A stretch of 64,000 bases of DNA, from NCBI RefSeq assembly GCF_900112405.1, contig NZ_FOLI01000006.1:1-64000 (forward strand), written 5' to 3'. Of this stretch, positions 52,115-60,591 are shown piece by piece. The position numbers and the translations under genes are program-made. Source of the DNA: Fructobacillus durionis. Its GTDB lineage: Bacteria > Bacillota > Bacilli > Lactobacillales > Lactobacillaceae. Under the pieces are notes generated by a model. The model saw only the letters and a program-made list of their open reading frames with translations, was not told where the DNA came from and did not search any database. Positions within the stretch are counted from its first letter, which is position 1. Each line of letters opens with the position of its first letter.

Positions 52115-53488
52115 ATGACAAAAACATTGAATCGTACATTTTCGACCATCCTACTCTTAGGGGTCGTTTTCATTTTGGCTGGTGGCATTATCGGCCTTGG
52201 GCTGGCGCCCATTGCGCCACTGTTGGTGGCCATTGCCTGGGTAATCTTACTCGTCGGGATGGCTGGTGTGACTTTTAAAGACTCACAGGCGGCCTTGATA
52301 AAGGGGATTGAAGCGGGGATTGCACCGCTCTTTCTCTTCCTATTAATTGGCGCTATGATTGCCCTTTGGATTGGTACGGGTGTCATCCCAACCATGATTT
52401 GGTCGGGCTTTAAGTTGATTAACCCCCAGTGGTTTTTACCAACGGCCTTGTTGACATCGGCCTTGGTTGGAACGATGATTGGTTCCGCTTTTACCACCAT
52501 GTCAACGGTTGGCGTCGCATTAATGGGGATCGGTACGACCCTCGGTTTCAACCCCGCTTTGGTGGCTGGAATTATTATTTCCGGTGCGATTTTTGGCGAT
52601 AAGACTTCACCTTTGTCTGACTCAACGAACTTGGCTGCAGCCGTCGCTGAAGTGGACCTCTTCGCCCACTTGAAGAACTTGATGTGGACGACCATTCCAG
52701 CACTATTAACCACCTTGGTTCTGGCCTTTGCCTTCGGATTTACGGGTAGTCACACTGGTGATTTATCTGCCAAGACTGCTGTTATCACGAATTTGATTAC
52801 GCCAACATGGTGGGCGCTTGTGCCAATTGCTTTGATTTTCATTACGGCAATTAAAAAAGTCCCAGCAATTCCATCACTTTTGATTAACATCGTCGTTTGT
52901 TCTGCTTACTACTTGCTTTCAGGGCACTCTTTGACGGCCTGGTCAGACTTAGTGGTGAACGGGTTCCGTTCTGCTTCACACAATGCGACCTTAGCCGCCC
53001 TGTTGAACCGTGGGGGAATGGTTGCCATGATGGACACCATCATGCTGATTATGTTGGCCCTTGGCTTAGGTGGCTTGCTATCCAACCTGGGCATTCTACG
53101 TGCCGTGATGAATCCCCTGGTTGCAAAGTTGAAGTCCCAACGTTCACTGGTTTTCTCGACTTTGCTAACGGGAATTGCCACGAACTTCTTGGTCGGGGAA
53201 CAGTATCTTTCAACGATGTTGCCAGGACAGCTCTTTAAGGAAGACTACAAGCGCTTTGGACTGTCACCTTTGGCTTTGTCACGTGCCATGGAGGACTCCG
53301 GAGCCATTGCCAACTACTTGGTTCCTTGGGGTGTGGCCGGCGCCTTTGCCAGTCAAACCTTGCACGTTTCCGTGCTGGCCTTTGTTCCTTACACTTTCTT
53401 AGCCTTGCTTTCGCCTGTCTTTTCACTGCTATCCGCATTGACGGGAATTGGATTGCGCCAAGCTTCAGAAGATGTAGAAGAAAAATAA
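52115..53488 (+). CDS. nhaC: Na+/H+ antiporter NhaC family
   Basis: A 457-residue antiporter with about eleven helices. The family motif [17 protein letters not shown] is near residue 163, preceded by [13 protein letters not shown]. It exchanges protons for sodium (or malate/lactate in MleN-type members; the malolactic gene in this window makes that worth a check). ATG 52115 has only a weak GGAT upstream; an in-frame TTG at 52103 is a poorer choice. A hairpin precedes it. Confidence 0.85.
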   Translation: MTKTLNRTFSTILLLGVVFILAGGIIGLGLAPIAPLLVAIAWVILLVGMAGVTFKDSQAALIKGIEAGIAPLFLFLLIGAMIALWIGTGVIPTMIWSGFKLINPQWFLPTALLTSALVGTMIGSAFTTMSTVGVALMGIGTTLGFNPALVAGIIISGAIFGDKTSPLSDSTNLAAAVAEVDLFAHLKNLMWTTIPALLTTLVLAFAFGFTGSHTGDLSAKTAVITNLITPTWWALVPIALIFITAIKKVPAIPSLLINIVVCSAYYLLSGHSLTAWSDLVVNGFRSASHNATLAALLNRGGMVAMMDTIMLIMLALGLGGLLSNLGILRAVMNPLVAKLKSQRSLVFSTLLTGIATNFLVGEQYLSTMLPGQLFKEDYKRFGLSPLALSRAMEDSGAIANYLVPWGVAGAFASQTLHVSVLAFVPYTFLALLSPVFSLLSALTGIGLRQASEDVEEK

Positions 53489-53501
53489 ATATTTTTTTTG
53501 T

Positions 53502-53530
53502 AAAAGTCGGTGAGTTTCGCCGACTTTTTA
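53502..53530 (+). terminator. Terminator of nhaC
   Basis: AAAGTCGGTGA / TCGCCGACTTT stem with one G-T pair and a T-run. Confidence 0.8.
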
Positions 53531-53604
53531 CGTATCAAGTTGTGCAGGGGAAAGAAGTAAACGGTGGATATCGGAAACCCTTGCTAAATCGTTTCAAATT
53601 TAGT

Positions 53605-53665
53605 ATATTTAATAGATGTGAGTGCATACATGCACGCACTCCTTGCAACCAGCCGGTTGCCAGAG
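53605..53665 (+). promoter_or_regulatory. Candidate autoregulatory leader of rpsF operon
   Basis: Hairpin GAGTGC / GCACTC (53620-53642) and hairpin GCAACC-AGCC-GGTTGC (53645-53660), with a CCG at the loop, lie before the ribosome binding site. S6:S18-binding leaders of this type are known before rpsF in many bacteria. The match here is by eye only. Confidence 0.4.
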
Positions 53666-53685
53666 ACCAAAAGGAGGAAAAATCG

Positions 53686-53985
53686 ATGACTACAGCATAC
53701 GAATTAACATACATTATTCGCCCTGATATGGAAGCTGATGCCAAGAAGGCTCTTGTAGAGCGCTTTGATGGTATCTTGACTGACAACGGTGCGAACGTTA
53801 CTAAGTCAGCTGACTGGGCCGCTAACCGTCGTTTCGCTTACGAAATCGCTGGTTACCGCGAAGGTACTTACCACGTTATCGAATTCACTGCTTCATCAAA
53901 CGAAGCAGCTAACGAATTCGATCGTTTGGCTAAGATCTCAGCAGACATCTTGCGTACTATGATCGTTAAAGTAGACGAAAAGTAA
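53686..53985 (+). CDS. rpsF: Ribosomal protein S6
   Basis: A 99-residue small-subunit protein with typical YELTYIIRP start and the [13 protein letters not shown] core. AAAGGAGG precedes ATG 53686; a much longer frame from 53326 runs through nhaC and is not real. It is the first gene of the rpsF-ssb-rpsR operon. Confidence 0.95.
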   Translation: MTTAYELTYIIRPDMEADAKKALVERFDGILTDNGANVTKSADWAANRRFAYEIAGYREGTYHVIEFTASSNEAANEFDRLAKISADILRTMIVKVDEK

Positions 53986-54015
53986 AACGAAATTCCACCG
54001 GGAGGGACCTAAAAT

Positions 54016-54552
54016 ATGATCAATCGAGTTGTTTTAATTGGACGGTTAACCCGTGACGTGGAATTGCGCTATACCCAGTCTGGGGTGGCGGTTGGTTCTT
54101 TCACGCTTGCCGTGAACCGGAACTTTACCAACGCCAATGGCGACCGCGAAGCTGACTTCATCAACGCCGTTATCTGGCGGAAGGCAGCTGAAAACTTTGC
54201 AAACTTCACTGGTAAGGGTGCATTGGTGGCCGTCGAAGGTCGTTTGCAAACTCGTAACTACGAAAACAACGCCGGCCAGCGTGTTTACGTGACTGAAGTA
54301 TCAGTTGACAACTTCTCATTGTTGGAGTCAAAGGCTGATTCAGAACGTCGCCGTGCAGAAAATGGTTCATCTGACCAAGGTCAGAACGGTGGATTTGGTG
54401 GTAACAACAGCTTTGGTAGCAACGCTGCTTCTGCTGACCCATTTGCAAGCAACAGTCAAAATAATAATCAAGCTGGCAGCCAAAATGCTAACCCATTTGC
54501 AGCCAACTCTAATTCGGAAATCGACATCTCAGATGACGATTTGCCATTCTAA
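54016..54552 (+). CDS. ssb: Single-stranded DNA-binding protein
   Basis: A 178-residue SSB. The OB fold covers about residues 1-105, with a flexible Gln/Asn/Gly-rich linker after it. The conserved acidic tip DISDDDLPF recruits replication and repair partners. GGGAGG precedes the start. It lies between rpsF and rpsR as in most Firmicutes. Confidence 0.95.
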   Translation: MINRVVLIGRLTRDVELRYTQSGVAVGSFTLAVNRNFTNANGDREADFINAVIWRKAAENFANFTGKGALVAVEGRLQTRNYENNAGQRVYVTEVSVDNFSLLESKADSERRRAENGSSDQGQNGGFGGNNSFGSNAASADPFASNSQNNNQAGSQNANPFAANSNSEIDISDDDLPF

Positions 54553-54579
54553 AAATTCTTTTAGGAAAGGAGCTTTCTC

Positions 54580-54843
54580 ATGTCAGAACAAAACGCACGT
54601 CCACAACGTCGTCGCCCACAAGGTGGACCACGTCGTCGCCGTAAGGTAGACTTCATTGCAGCCAACCATATCGAATATGTTGACTACAAGAACACTGAAT
54701 TGTTGGAACGTTTCATCTCAGAACGCGGTAAGATCTTGCCACGTCGTGTGACTGGAACTTCAGCAAAGAACCAACGTAAGGTTACAGCCGCTATCAAGCG
54801 CGCTCGTATCATGGCGTTGTTGCCATTCGTCACTGAAGACTAA
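54580..54843 (+). CDS. rpsR: Ribosomal protein S18
   Basis: An 87-residue basic protein. [19 protein letters not shown] and the end [12 protein letters not shown] mark S18. AAAGGAG lies upstream. It lacks the zinc-binding Cys residues (no Cys at all), the usual C-minus form. Last gene of its operon. Confidence 0.95.
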   Translation: MSEQNARPQRRRPQGGPRRRRKVDFIAANHIEYVDYKNTELLERFISERGKILPRRVTGTSAKNQRKVTAAIKRARIMALLPFVTED

Positions 54844-54851
54844 TGGTTATC

Positions 54852-54881
54852 AAAAGCAAGACTTCGGTCTTGCTTTTTTTG
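54852..54881 (+). terminator. Terminator of rpsF-ssb-rpsR
   Basis: AAAGCAAGAC-TTCG-GTCTTGCTTT hairpin and T-run. Confidence 0.9.
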
Positions 54882-54986
54882 TGCCTAAAAATGCCTTTTG
54901 GCAGTCGAATTGAAAAAGAGCTAAATATTAAGAATTCACTAAATATGGTAAAATAGACCTAAGCATAAAGGACTGTTGAGGGAAAA

Positions 54987-57011
54987 ATGAAAACCTTTTT
55001 AAACATTGGGGCACTTGCCCGCTATCAACAAAATAAGACTTTTGTCATGTCGGTCGGAATGGCCGCCTTAATTACCATTCTATCGATGGTTCTAGCGATT
55101 TTAGTGAACTGGATTTTTGCACTTGTTTGGCTATTAATCTTGGTCGTGATGGCTGGGGTTTTAGTACGTCAGTTAATTTTAGCTAGTCAGGATTCCGAGT
55201 CCTACATGGAGGAGTTAACCCACCGTGTCAAAGTCGGGCAGCAGGAAGCGGTCTTGGAGATGCCAATTGGCGTTATTCTGCTTGATGAGGAACGTGTTGT
55301 TTGGGTAAACCCATATTTGCAGGAACTACTTGGTAATCAAGACCTGATTGGTTCTGTTATCGATGACTCCGAACCTGATATTGCGATGGCAATGAAGGAA
55401 GACGGTCATACCAGCATTCAATGGCTTGATCGTTCCTTTGAATTGATTTATCAAAAGAGTGTCGGTGCTCTATATCTCCTAGATATTACCGATAACGTTG
55501 CTTTGGAACAGAATTTGGCTGACCACCGTCTTGTGACGGGAATTATTTCGGTCGATAACTACGAAGAAGTAACGGAAGGGATGCCAGATTCTGAAACGTC
55601 TAAGTTGCGTACAGAAGTTACTGGACAGTTAACGGACTGGGCGAAGAAGTACGAGCTCTATGTTCGCCGTTTGAGCCCAGTGTCATACTTGTTAATGGGT
55701 TATCAACAGGACTTGCAAAAGGCCGAAGACGATAAGTTCACGGTTGTGAAGTCCATTCGTGAAGCCACTGCTCAGCAGAACTCACCTTTGACACTTTCAA
55801 TGGGAATTGCCTATGGTGAAAAGGAGATTAACTCCCTCGTTCAACTGGCACAAACCAACTTGGACCTTGCCCTTGGACGTGGAGGTGATCAGGTTGTTGT
55901 GAAGGCAGAAGATGCGCCTGCCCGTTTCTATGGTGGGACGACGAACCCAATGGAGAAGCGGACTCGTGTTCGTGCCCGTGTGATTTCACAAACGATTGCG
56001 GAATTGATGGACCAGGCCGACCAGATTTTTGTGGTGGGTCACAAAAATCCGGATATGGATGCGGTTGGTTCTGCTATGGGACTTTGGCGCTTTAGTCAAA
56101 CCCGTGATAAGAAGGCCTTTGTTGTCATTGACGAAGAACATATTTTCTCCGATATTCAGTCACTGCTTCGAGCTGTTCGTAACACGGACCCTGAAGACCC
56201 AACACCAGGTGTGAACTTAGGCGCTTCAATCATTTCTGAAAAGGATGCATTGAATCGTGCAACTGATCAATCCTTGTTGATTTTAGTTGACCACGCTAAA
56301 GAAGTGCTGACGGGTGCGCCAGAATTACTTCATAAGCTGTCCAACCGTTTGGTTGTTGTTGATCATCATCGAATGGGTGAAGATGCCTTGGCTGACAAGC
56401 CTTTGTTGGCCTACATTGAACCATATGCTTCATCAACTTCTGAATTGGTTACTGAATTATTGCAGTATCAAAACCAAAAGGGTGCCCCAATTACTCGTAT
56501 CGAAGCCACAGCCATGCTTGGTGGTATTCAAGTGGATACGAAGAACTTTGTTCTTCGTACCGGATCACGTACCTTTGATGCCGCTTCTTACTTGCGTGCA
56601 AACGGTGCGGATAACGAGTTGATTCAATCCTTCTTGAAGGAAAAGTTTGGCGATTTCAAGGCGCGTTCCCAGTTGATTGCTCAGGCCGAAGTACAGGATG
56701 GTGCAGCCATTTCTGTTGGGGATAACGATACTGTTTACGGCGGAGTTATCACGGCCCAAGCCGCTGATGAACTATTACAAATCGAAGGTGTTAAAGCTTC
56801 CTTTGTTTTGACTAAGCGTCAGGATGGTAAGGTCGGTATTTCGGCCCGCTCCAACGGCGACTTTAACGTTCAAACGGTGATGGAAGACCTTGGTGGTGGT
56901 GGTCACTTGTCTAACGCGGCAACGCAGATGGCAGATACGACAACCAATGAAGCTTATGAGAAATTAGTCCAGGCAATTCACGGCCAAGAGGCTGAAGAAA
57001 AGTCAATTTAA
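54987..57011 (+). CDS. gdpP: c-di-AMP phosphodiesterase GdpP
   Basis: A 674-residue membrane enzyme that cleaves c-di-AMP to pApA. Two helices (about 20-68) are followed by a PAS-like domain (80-160), a degenerate GGDEF domain (170-310), and the DHH/DHHA1 phosphodiesterase. Its metal motifs are [11 protein letters not shown] (about 352), DHAKE, VDHHR (about 458), and the [10 protein letters not shown] end. TTGAGGG precedes ATG 54987. The order gdpP-rplI-dnaB is conserved in Firmicutes. Confidence 0.95.
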   Translation: MKTFLNIGALARYQQNKTFVMSVGMAALITILSMVLAILVNWIFALVWLLILVVMAGVLVRQLILASQDSESYMEELTHRVKVGQQEAVLEMPIGVILLDEERVVWVNPYLQELLGNQDLIGSVIDDSEPDIAMAMKEDGHTSIQWLDRSFELIYQKSVGALYLLDITDNVALEQNLADHRLVTGIISVDNYEEVTEGMPDSETSKLRTEVTGQLTDWAKKYELYVRRLSPVSYLLMGYQQDLQKAEDDKFTVVKSIREATAQQNSPLTLSMGIAYGEKEINSLVQLAQTNLDLALGRGGDQVVVKAEDAPARFYGGTTNPMEKRTRVRARVISQTIAELMDQADQIFVVGHKNPDMDAVGSAMGLWRFSQTRDKKAFVVIDEEHIFSDIQSLLRAVRNTDPEDPTPGVNLGASIISEKDALNRATDQSLLILVDHAKEVLTGAPELLHKLSNRLVVVDHHRMGEDALADKPLLAYIEPYASSTSELVTELLQYQNQKGAPITRIEATAMLGGIQVDTKNFVLRTGSRTFDAASYLRANGADNELIQSFLKEKFGDFKARSQLIAQAEVQDGAAISVGDNDTVYGGVITAQAADELLQIEGVKASFVLTKRQDGKVGISARSNGDFNVQTVMEDLGGGGHLSNAATQMADTTTNEAYEKLVQAIHGQEAEEKSI

Positions 57012-57061
57012 GTTATAATAGAGAAAAGCAAACGGGACCTCGTCCCCAAAAGGAGGCAGAA

Positions 57062-57514
57062 ATGAAAGTTGTATTTTTGGAAGATGTAAAAGGTCGCGGT
57101 AAGAAGGGCGAAGTCAAGGAAGTTCCTGATGGCTATGCAAACAACTTCTTAATCAAGAACAAGAAGGCTGAAGCAGCAACTGGTAAGAATCTGGGTGCTG
57201 TGAAGGGCCGTCAAAAGGCTGAAGAAAAGCAAGCTGCCGCCGAATTAGCTGCTGCGAAGGAATTGAAGGCCAAGTTGGAAGACGAAAAGACAGTGGTCAC
57301 AATCCCTGGTAAGGCTGGAACTGACGGTCGTCTCTTTGGTGCTGTTTCATCAAAGCAAATCGTTGCGGCTTTGGAAAAGCAATACCAAGTGAAGTTGGAC
57401 AAGCGCAAGCTTTTGTTGGAACAACCAATCCACTCAATGGGCTTTGCGACTGTTCCTGTTAAGCTCCACAAGCAAGTTCAAGCTGACCTCCGCGTACACG
57501 TACAAGAGGGGTAA
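57062..57514 (+). CDS. rplI: Ribosomal protein L9
   Basis: A 150-residue protein. The N-terminal [18 protein letters not shown] binds rRNA, then GYANNFLI, a long helix, and a C-terminal domain. AAAGGAGG lies upstream. Its stop overlaps the dnaB start by one base. Confidence 0.95.
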   Translation: MKVVFLEDVKGRGKKGEVKEVPDGYANNFLIKNKKAEAATGKNLGAVKGRQKAEEKQAAAELAAAKELKAKLEDEKTVVTIPGKAGTDGRLFGAVSSKQIVAALEKQYQVKLDKRKLLLEQPIHSMGFATVPVKLHKQVQADLRVHVQEG

Positions 57515-59007
57515 TGATGGCCGACGTTTCATTAATGGCCAATGAATACCGGCAGGCGCCCCAAGACATCGAAGCTGAAAAAGCCGTCTTTGGGGCGATT
57601 TTCTTTGATGTGAAATCAGACACTGCCATGGTAACGGCCCAAGCGATTTTGGAGCCGAAAGATTTTTATCGAACGGCTCACCAAGAAATATTTAAAGCCA
57701 TGCAGTCTTTGGTTGATGATGATCGACCAATCGACGTGTTGACTTTGCAAGACAAGTTAAATGCTAACCAGCAGTTGGAAAACGTTGGTGGGATTGCCTA
57801 TTTGGCTGAACTGGCTGAATCAACGGCCTCTGCTGCCAACTTGAAGCACTACGCTAACATTGTCCACGAAAAGGCGGTTCTCCGTCGTTTGATTGAAACA
57901 CTCACGAAGAACATGTCCTTAGCCTACGATGGGGGAACGGATTCAACGAAGTTACTTGAAGAAGTTTCCCACGAGGTGGACCAACTGGCACAGGACCGTG
58001 GCAACGATGAACTTCGTCGTATTCAAGATGTCATCGTCGAATTCCAGGAAAACCTGGATGCGGCTGTGGATAACGACTCCGATATTGTCGGTTTAGCCAC
58101 AGGTTACCCTGAGTTAGACAAGTTGACCCACGGTTTCCGTGAAGATCAGATGATTGTCATTGGTGCCCGTCCCGCCGTTGGTAAGACGGCCTTTGTTCTG
58201 AACATTGCTAAGAACGTGGCGAAGACGGAAGCAGTTCCTGTTGTCATCTTTTCTTTGGAAATGGGTGCCGTTGATTTGGTTACTCGTTTGGTGGCTTCGG
58301 AAGGTTCAATTGACTCTAACCACATTACGACTGGTCAGATGGAAAAGGACGATTGGGCTTCCTTGACGATGGCCATTCAATCGCTATCGAACATGAAGAT
58401 TTACATGGACGATACACCTGGAATTCGAATGACACAGATTGCCTCCAAGCTTCGTCAGTTGGAAAAGGACCTCTTGGCTAATATGTCAGAAGACGAGCGT
58501 GATGAGAACCCTCATCCACTGGGGATGGTCATGATTGATTACCTTGGTTTGATTGAATCATCCAATACCGAAAGTCGTCAGCAGGCGGTTTCTGAAATTT
58601 CGCGTTCAATTAAGAAGTTGTCCAAGGAATTACGGACTCCGATTATCGCCTTGGCCCAACTTTCCCGTGGCGTCGAACAGCGTACGGATAAGCGGCCAGT
58701 TCTTTCTGATTTGCGTGAATCAGGATCAATCGAACAGGATGCCGACATCGTTGCCTTTCTTTACCGTGATGATTACTATCGTGATGAAGGGGATGAAGAC
58801 GGTGCTGGCGCTCCTGAAGAAGAGCAGGATTCGGTTCCAATCGAAGTTATCTTGGAAAAGAACCGTGCCGGAGCGCGTGGTACAGCTACGTTGATGTTTA
58901 ACAAGCCAACCTTTAAGTTTGCTGATCGAGCACCGGAGTACCGTGCTGGCGGACCTGAAAACGGACCAATCCCACCCGCACCTGCCAATATGAATAATTC
59001 ATGGTAA
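57514..59007 (+). CDS. dnaB: Replicative DNA helicase DnaB/DnaC
   Basis: A 497-residue hexameric helicase (called dnaC in Bacillus). The N-terminal primase-interacting domain covers about 10-115 (APQDIEAEKAVFGAI). The RecA-like motor has Walker A GARPAVGKTAF (about 222) and Walker B VMIDYLGLIE. Start codons at 57514 and 57517 are both possible behind GAGGGG. It has no intein. Confidence 0.95.
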   Translation: MMADVSLMANEYRQAPQDIEAEKAVFGAIFFDVKSDTAMVTAQAILEPKDFYRTAHQEIFKAMQSLVDDDRPIDVLTLQDKLNANQQLENVGGIAYLAELAESTASAANLKHYANIVHEKAVLRRLIETLTKNMSLAYDGGTDSTKLLEEVSHEVDQLAQDRGNDELRRIQDVIVEFQENLDAAVDNDSDIVGLATGYPELDKLTHGFREDQMIVIGARPAVGKTAFVLNIAKNVAKTEAVPVVIFSLEMGAVDLVTRLVASEGSIDSNHITTGQMEKDDWASLTMAIQSLSNMKIYMDDTPGIRMTQIASKLRQLEKDLLANMSEDERDENPHPLGMVMIDYLGLIESSNTESRQQAVSEISRSIKKLSKELRTPIIALAQLSRGVEQRTDKRPVLSDLRESGSIEQDADIVAFLYRDDYYRDEGDEDGAGAPEEEQDSVPIEVILEKNRAGARGTATLMFNKPTFKFADRAPEYRAGGPENGPIPPAPANMNNSW

Positions 59008-59008
59008 A

Positions 59009-59047
59009 GAAAAAGTCCTTTGAACGTAAGTTCAAAGGACTTTTTTG
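59009..59047. terminator. Bidirectional terminator
   Basis: AAAGTCCTTTGAAC-GTAA-GTTCAAAGGACTTT, a 14-bp perfect stem between convergent genes. Confidence 0.9.
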
Positions 59048-59053
59048 TATCAT

Positions 59054-59554
59054 TTATGATTCCGTTAGATCTTCAAAAGATGCCTTTAGCATTTCTGAAA
59101 GTTCGCGGGGGTTTAGCTTATCGGAGCGGCCAAGTTCACCCGCAGAGACAAGAATGAAATCAGCGTCCTTGGCGTGTTGATCAATGTAGATTGGGAAGTG
59201 CTTGTTCTGCCAGATGCCGACGGGGTTGTTCGCACCGTGAACGTAACCAGTGGTCTTTTCCAGTTCCTTGACGGGGAGCATATGGGCTTTCTTGTTACCA
59301 GAAACAGCCGCGAACTTCTTCATGTCTAGGCGCTCGGTCAAGGGAACAACCGCAACAATGGGCCCCGTTTTATCACCTTTAGCGGCCAGGGTTTTGTAGA
59401 TGTCGGATTCTTGAATGCCCAGTGCTGAAAACTTCTCGGCCTTTTCCTCAGGGGTCAAGTCGAGTGCGTTCAGGTGAAGCGGTTCGAATGCCACCTTGTG
59501 TTTTTCGAGAACCAGTTCAGGAAGTGTTTTTTTGTCTTTTTTCTTTTTTGCCAT
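59054..59554 (-). CDS. YbaK-family aminoacyl-tRNA deacylase
   Basis: A 166-residue protein of the YbaK/EbsC family, which removes wrongly attached cysteine or similar from tRNA-Pro. AVSGNKKAHM (about 84) and the TGYVHGANNPVG loop (about 101) hold the conserved Lys and the GxxxP region. It has no ribosome binding site. An extended -10 TGC-TAAAAT (59569-59561, minus strand) places transcription start on the A of the ATG at 59554. Confidence 0.85.
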   Translation of the reverse strand: MAKKKKDKKTLPELVLEKHKVAFEPLHLNALDLTPEEKAEKFSALGIQESDIYKTLAAKGDKTGPIVAVVPLTERLDMKKFAAVSGNKKAHMLPVKELEKTTGYVHGANNPVGIWQNKHFPIYIDQHAKDADFILVSAGELGRSDKLNPRELSEMLKASFEDLTES

Positions 59555-59560
59555 AGTTTT

Positions 59561-59569
59561 ATTTTAGCA
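59561..59569 (-). promoter_or_regulatory. Extended -10 of leaderless ybaK
   Basis: TGC-TAAAAT on the minus strand; the last T is 7 nt before the A of ATG 59554. No Shine-Dalgarno sequence is present. Confidence 0.55.
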
Positions 59570-59623
59570 TAGGGGTCAAGTGGGTGTGGCCGACCAACTA
59601 GAAAAGTGGTCCGGCCCAATTTA

Positions 59624-59632
59624 TGATAAAAT
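59624..59632 (+). promoter_or_regulatory. Extended -10 of leaderless gntR
   Basis: TGA-TAAAAT at 59624-59632; the last T is 7 nt before the A of ATG 59639. It mirrors the ybaK promoter across an 84-bp gap. Confidence 0.55.
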
Positions 59633-59638
59633 ACCTGT

Positions 59639-60367
59639 ATGACAGAAGCTAAATACGTAACGGTGCAAGCCGATATTAAATCAAAAATCTACCAGGGTGG
59701 GTACCCAGAGCTGAAGCTGCCGGACGAACGTTCGATGGCTGAGAGCTATGGGGTTTCCCGCTCTTCCATCAAGCGTGCTTTGAACGTGCTTGTTCAACAG
59801 GGGATTATTTTCAAGAAGCGCGGTTCTGGGACTTTTGTGAACCCACTTTATTTGAAGAATCAGGCAATCTTTCAGCACGAAGGATCGAACTTGGGCGTGT
59901 CGGACTCCTTTCGAATTAACGGACAGGCACCGGCAATCGAGTTACTCGACTTTCGCGTGATTCAAGCGACTCCAGAACAACAGTCGGCCCTTTTTTTGAA
60001 CGATGGTGACTTTGTCTATGAAATCAAGCGTCTGCGTAAGCTAAACGGCGTGCCATTCATGATTGAGTACGGTTACGTCCCAATTGCCCTTTTGCCTGGG
60101 TTGAAGAAGGGGGATGTCACCCAGTCAATCTATGGTTACGTGGAAAAGGAAAAGCATAAAAAAGTCACGCGGTCTTTCATGACGATCATGGCCGCCCCTT
60201 CCAATGAGGAGGAACAGACTTTGCTGAAGTTAAAGCCAACGGAACCGGTCGGCATTATGGAAGGAATTTTCTTTATGGACGACGGTACGCCGCTCGAATA
60301 TTCCAACATGCGTCTGCATTATGAATACCTCCGCTATAACGCCTTTGTGTCGTTGGGCTCGGAGTAA
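59639..60367 (+). CDS. GntR-family regulator with UTRA domain
   Basis: A 242-residue HutC-subfamily regulator. The winged helix-turn-helix is at about 10-72 (SMAESYGVSRSSIKRALNVL) and the UTRA ligand domain at about 90-235. UTRA proteins sense sugar phosphates, such as glucosamine or trehalose derivatives. No ribosome binding site is seen, and it is predicted leaderless. A palindrome with arms TATAATTGG / CCAATTATA lies 50 bp after it, before xfp, and is a candidate target. Confidence 0.85.
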   Translation: MTEAKYVTVQADIKSKIYQGGYPELKLPDERSMAESYGVSRSSIKRALNVLVQQGIIFKKRGSGTFVNPLYLKNQAIFQHEGSNLGVSDSFRINGQAPAIELLDFRVIQATPEQQSALFLNDGDFVYEIKRLRKLNGVPFMIEYGYVPIALLPGLKKGDVTQSIYGYVEKEKHKKVTRSFMTIMAAPSNEEEQTLLKLKPTEPVGIMEGIFFMDDGTPLEYSNMRLHYEYLRYNAFVSLGSE

Positions 60368-60370
60368 AAG

Positions 60371-60418
60371 AAAAGAACAGCGATTTTCTTCTTAGTATAA
60401 AAATTGCTGTTCTTTTTA
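60371..60418 (+). terminator. Terminator after gntR
   Basis: AAGAACAGCGATTTT / AAAATTGCTGTTCTT stem (one G-T pair) with a long loop and five T. Confidence 0.75.
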
Positions 60419-60440
60419 TAATTGGAACGTACCAATTATA
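60417..60440. promoter_or_regulatory. Palindromic operator candidate upstream of xfp
   Basis: TATAATTGG (60417-60425), AACGTA, CCAATTATA (60432-60440): a perfect 9-bp inverted repeat. Its core GGAACGTACC resembles HutC-type GntR sites. It is 52 bp upstream of the xfp -35. Confidence 0.5.
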
Positions 60441-60475
60441 AAAACAGGTGCAACCAAAATTAAGAAAGTTTTCGT

Positions 60476-60520
60476 TGAAAGCGCTTTTATCTTGAAACCC
60501 ATTTAATGTGCAGATATAAT
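60476..60520 (+). promoter_or_regulatory. cre-like site and promoter of xfp
   Basis: TGAAAGCGCTTTTA (60476-60489) matches the CcpA cre consensus except near its end. TTGAAA (60492-60497), 17-nt spacer and TATAAT (60515-60520) form a strong promoter. The cre directly upstream of the -35 fits activation by CcpA (inference). Confidence 0.6.
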
Positions 60521-60540
60521 AATACTTGTAAATATTTAAC

Positions 60541-60565
60541 CGAAGGATTGCATAAGCAGCCTTCG
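60541..60565 (+). other. 5' UTR hairpin of xfp
   Basis: CGAAGG / CCTTCG with an inner TGC-ATAA-GCA stem, near the expected 5' end of the transcript. It may stabilise the message. Confidence 0.45.
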
Positions 60566-60591
60566 TGGAAAGAAAAAGGAGTACTATTTAC

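Noticed and set aside
53326-53685. A long frame leading into rpsF.
   Set aside because: It runs through the end of nhaC, a terminator and the rpsF leader; S6 begins at 53686 behind AAAGGAGG.
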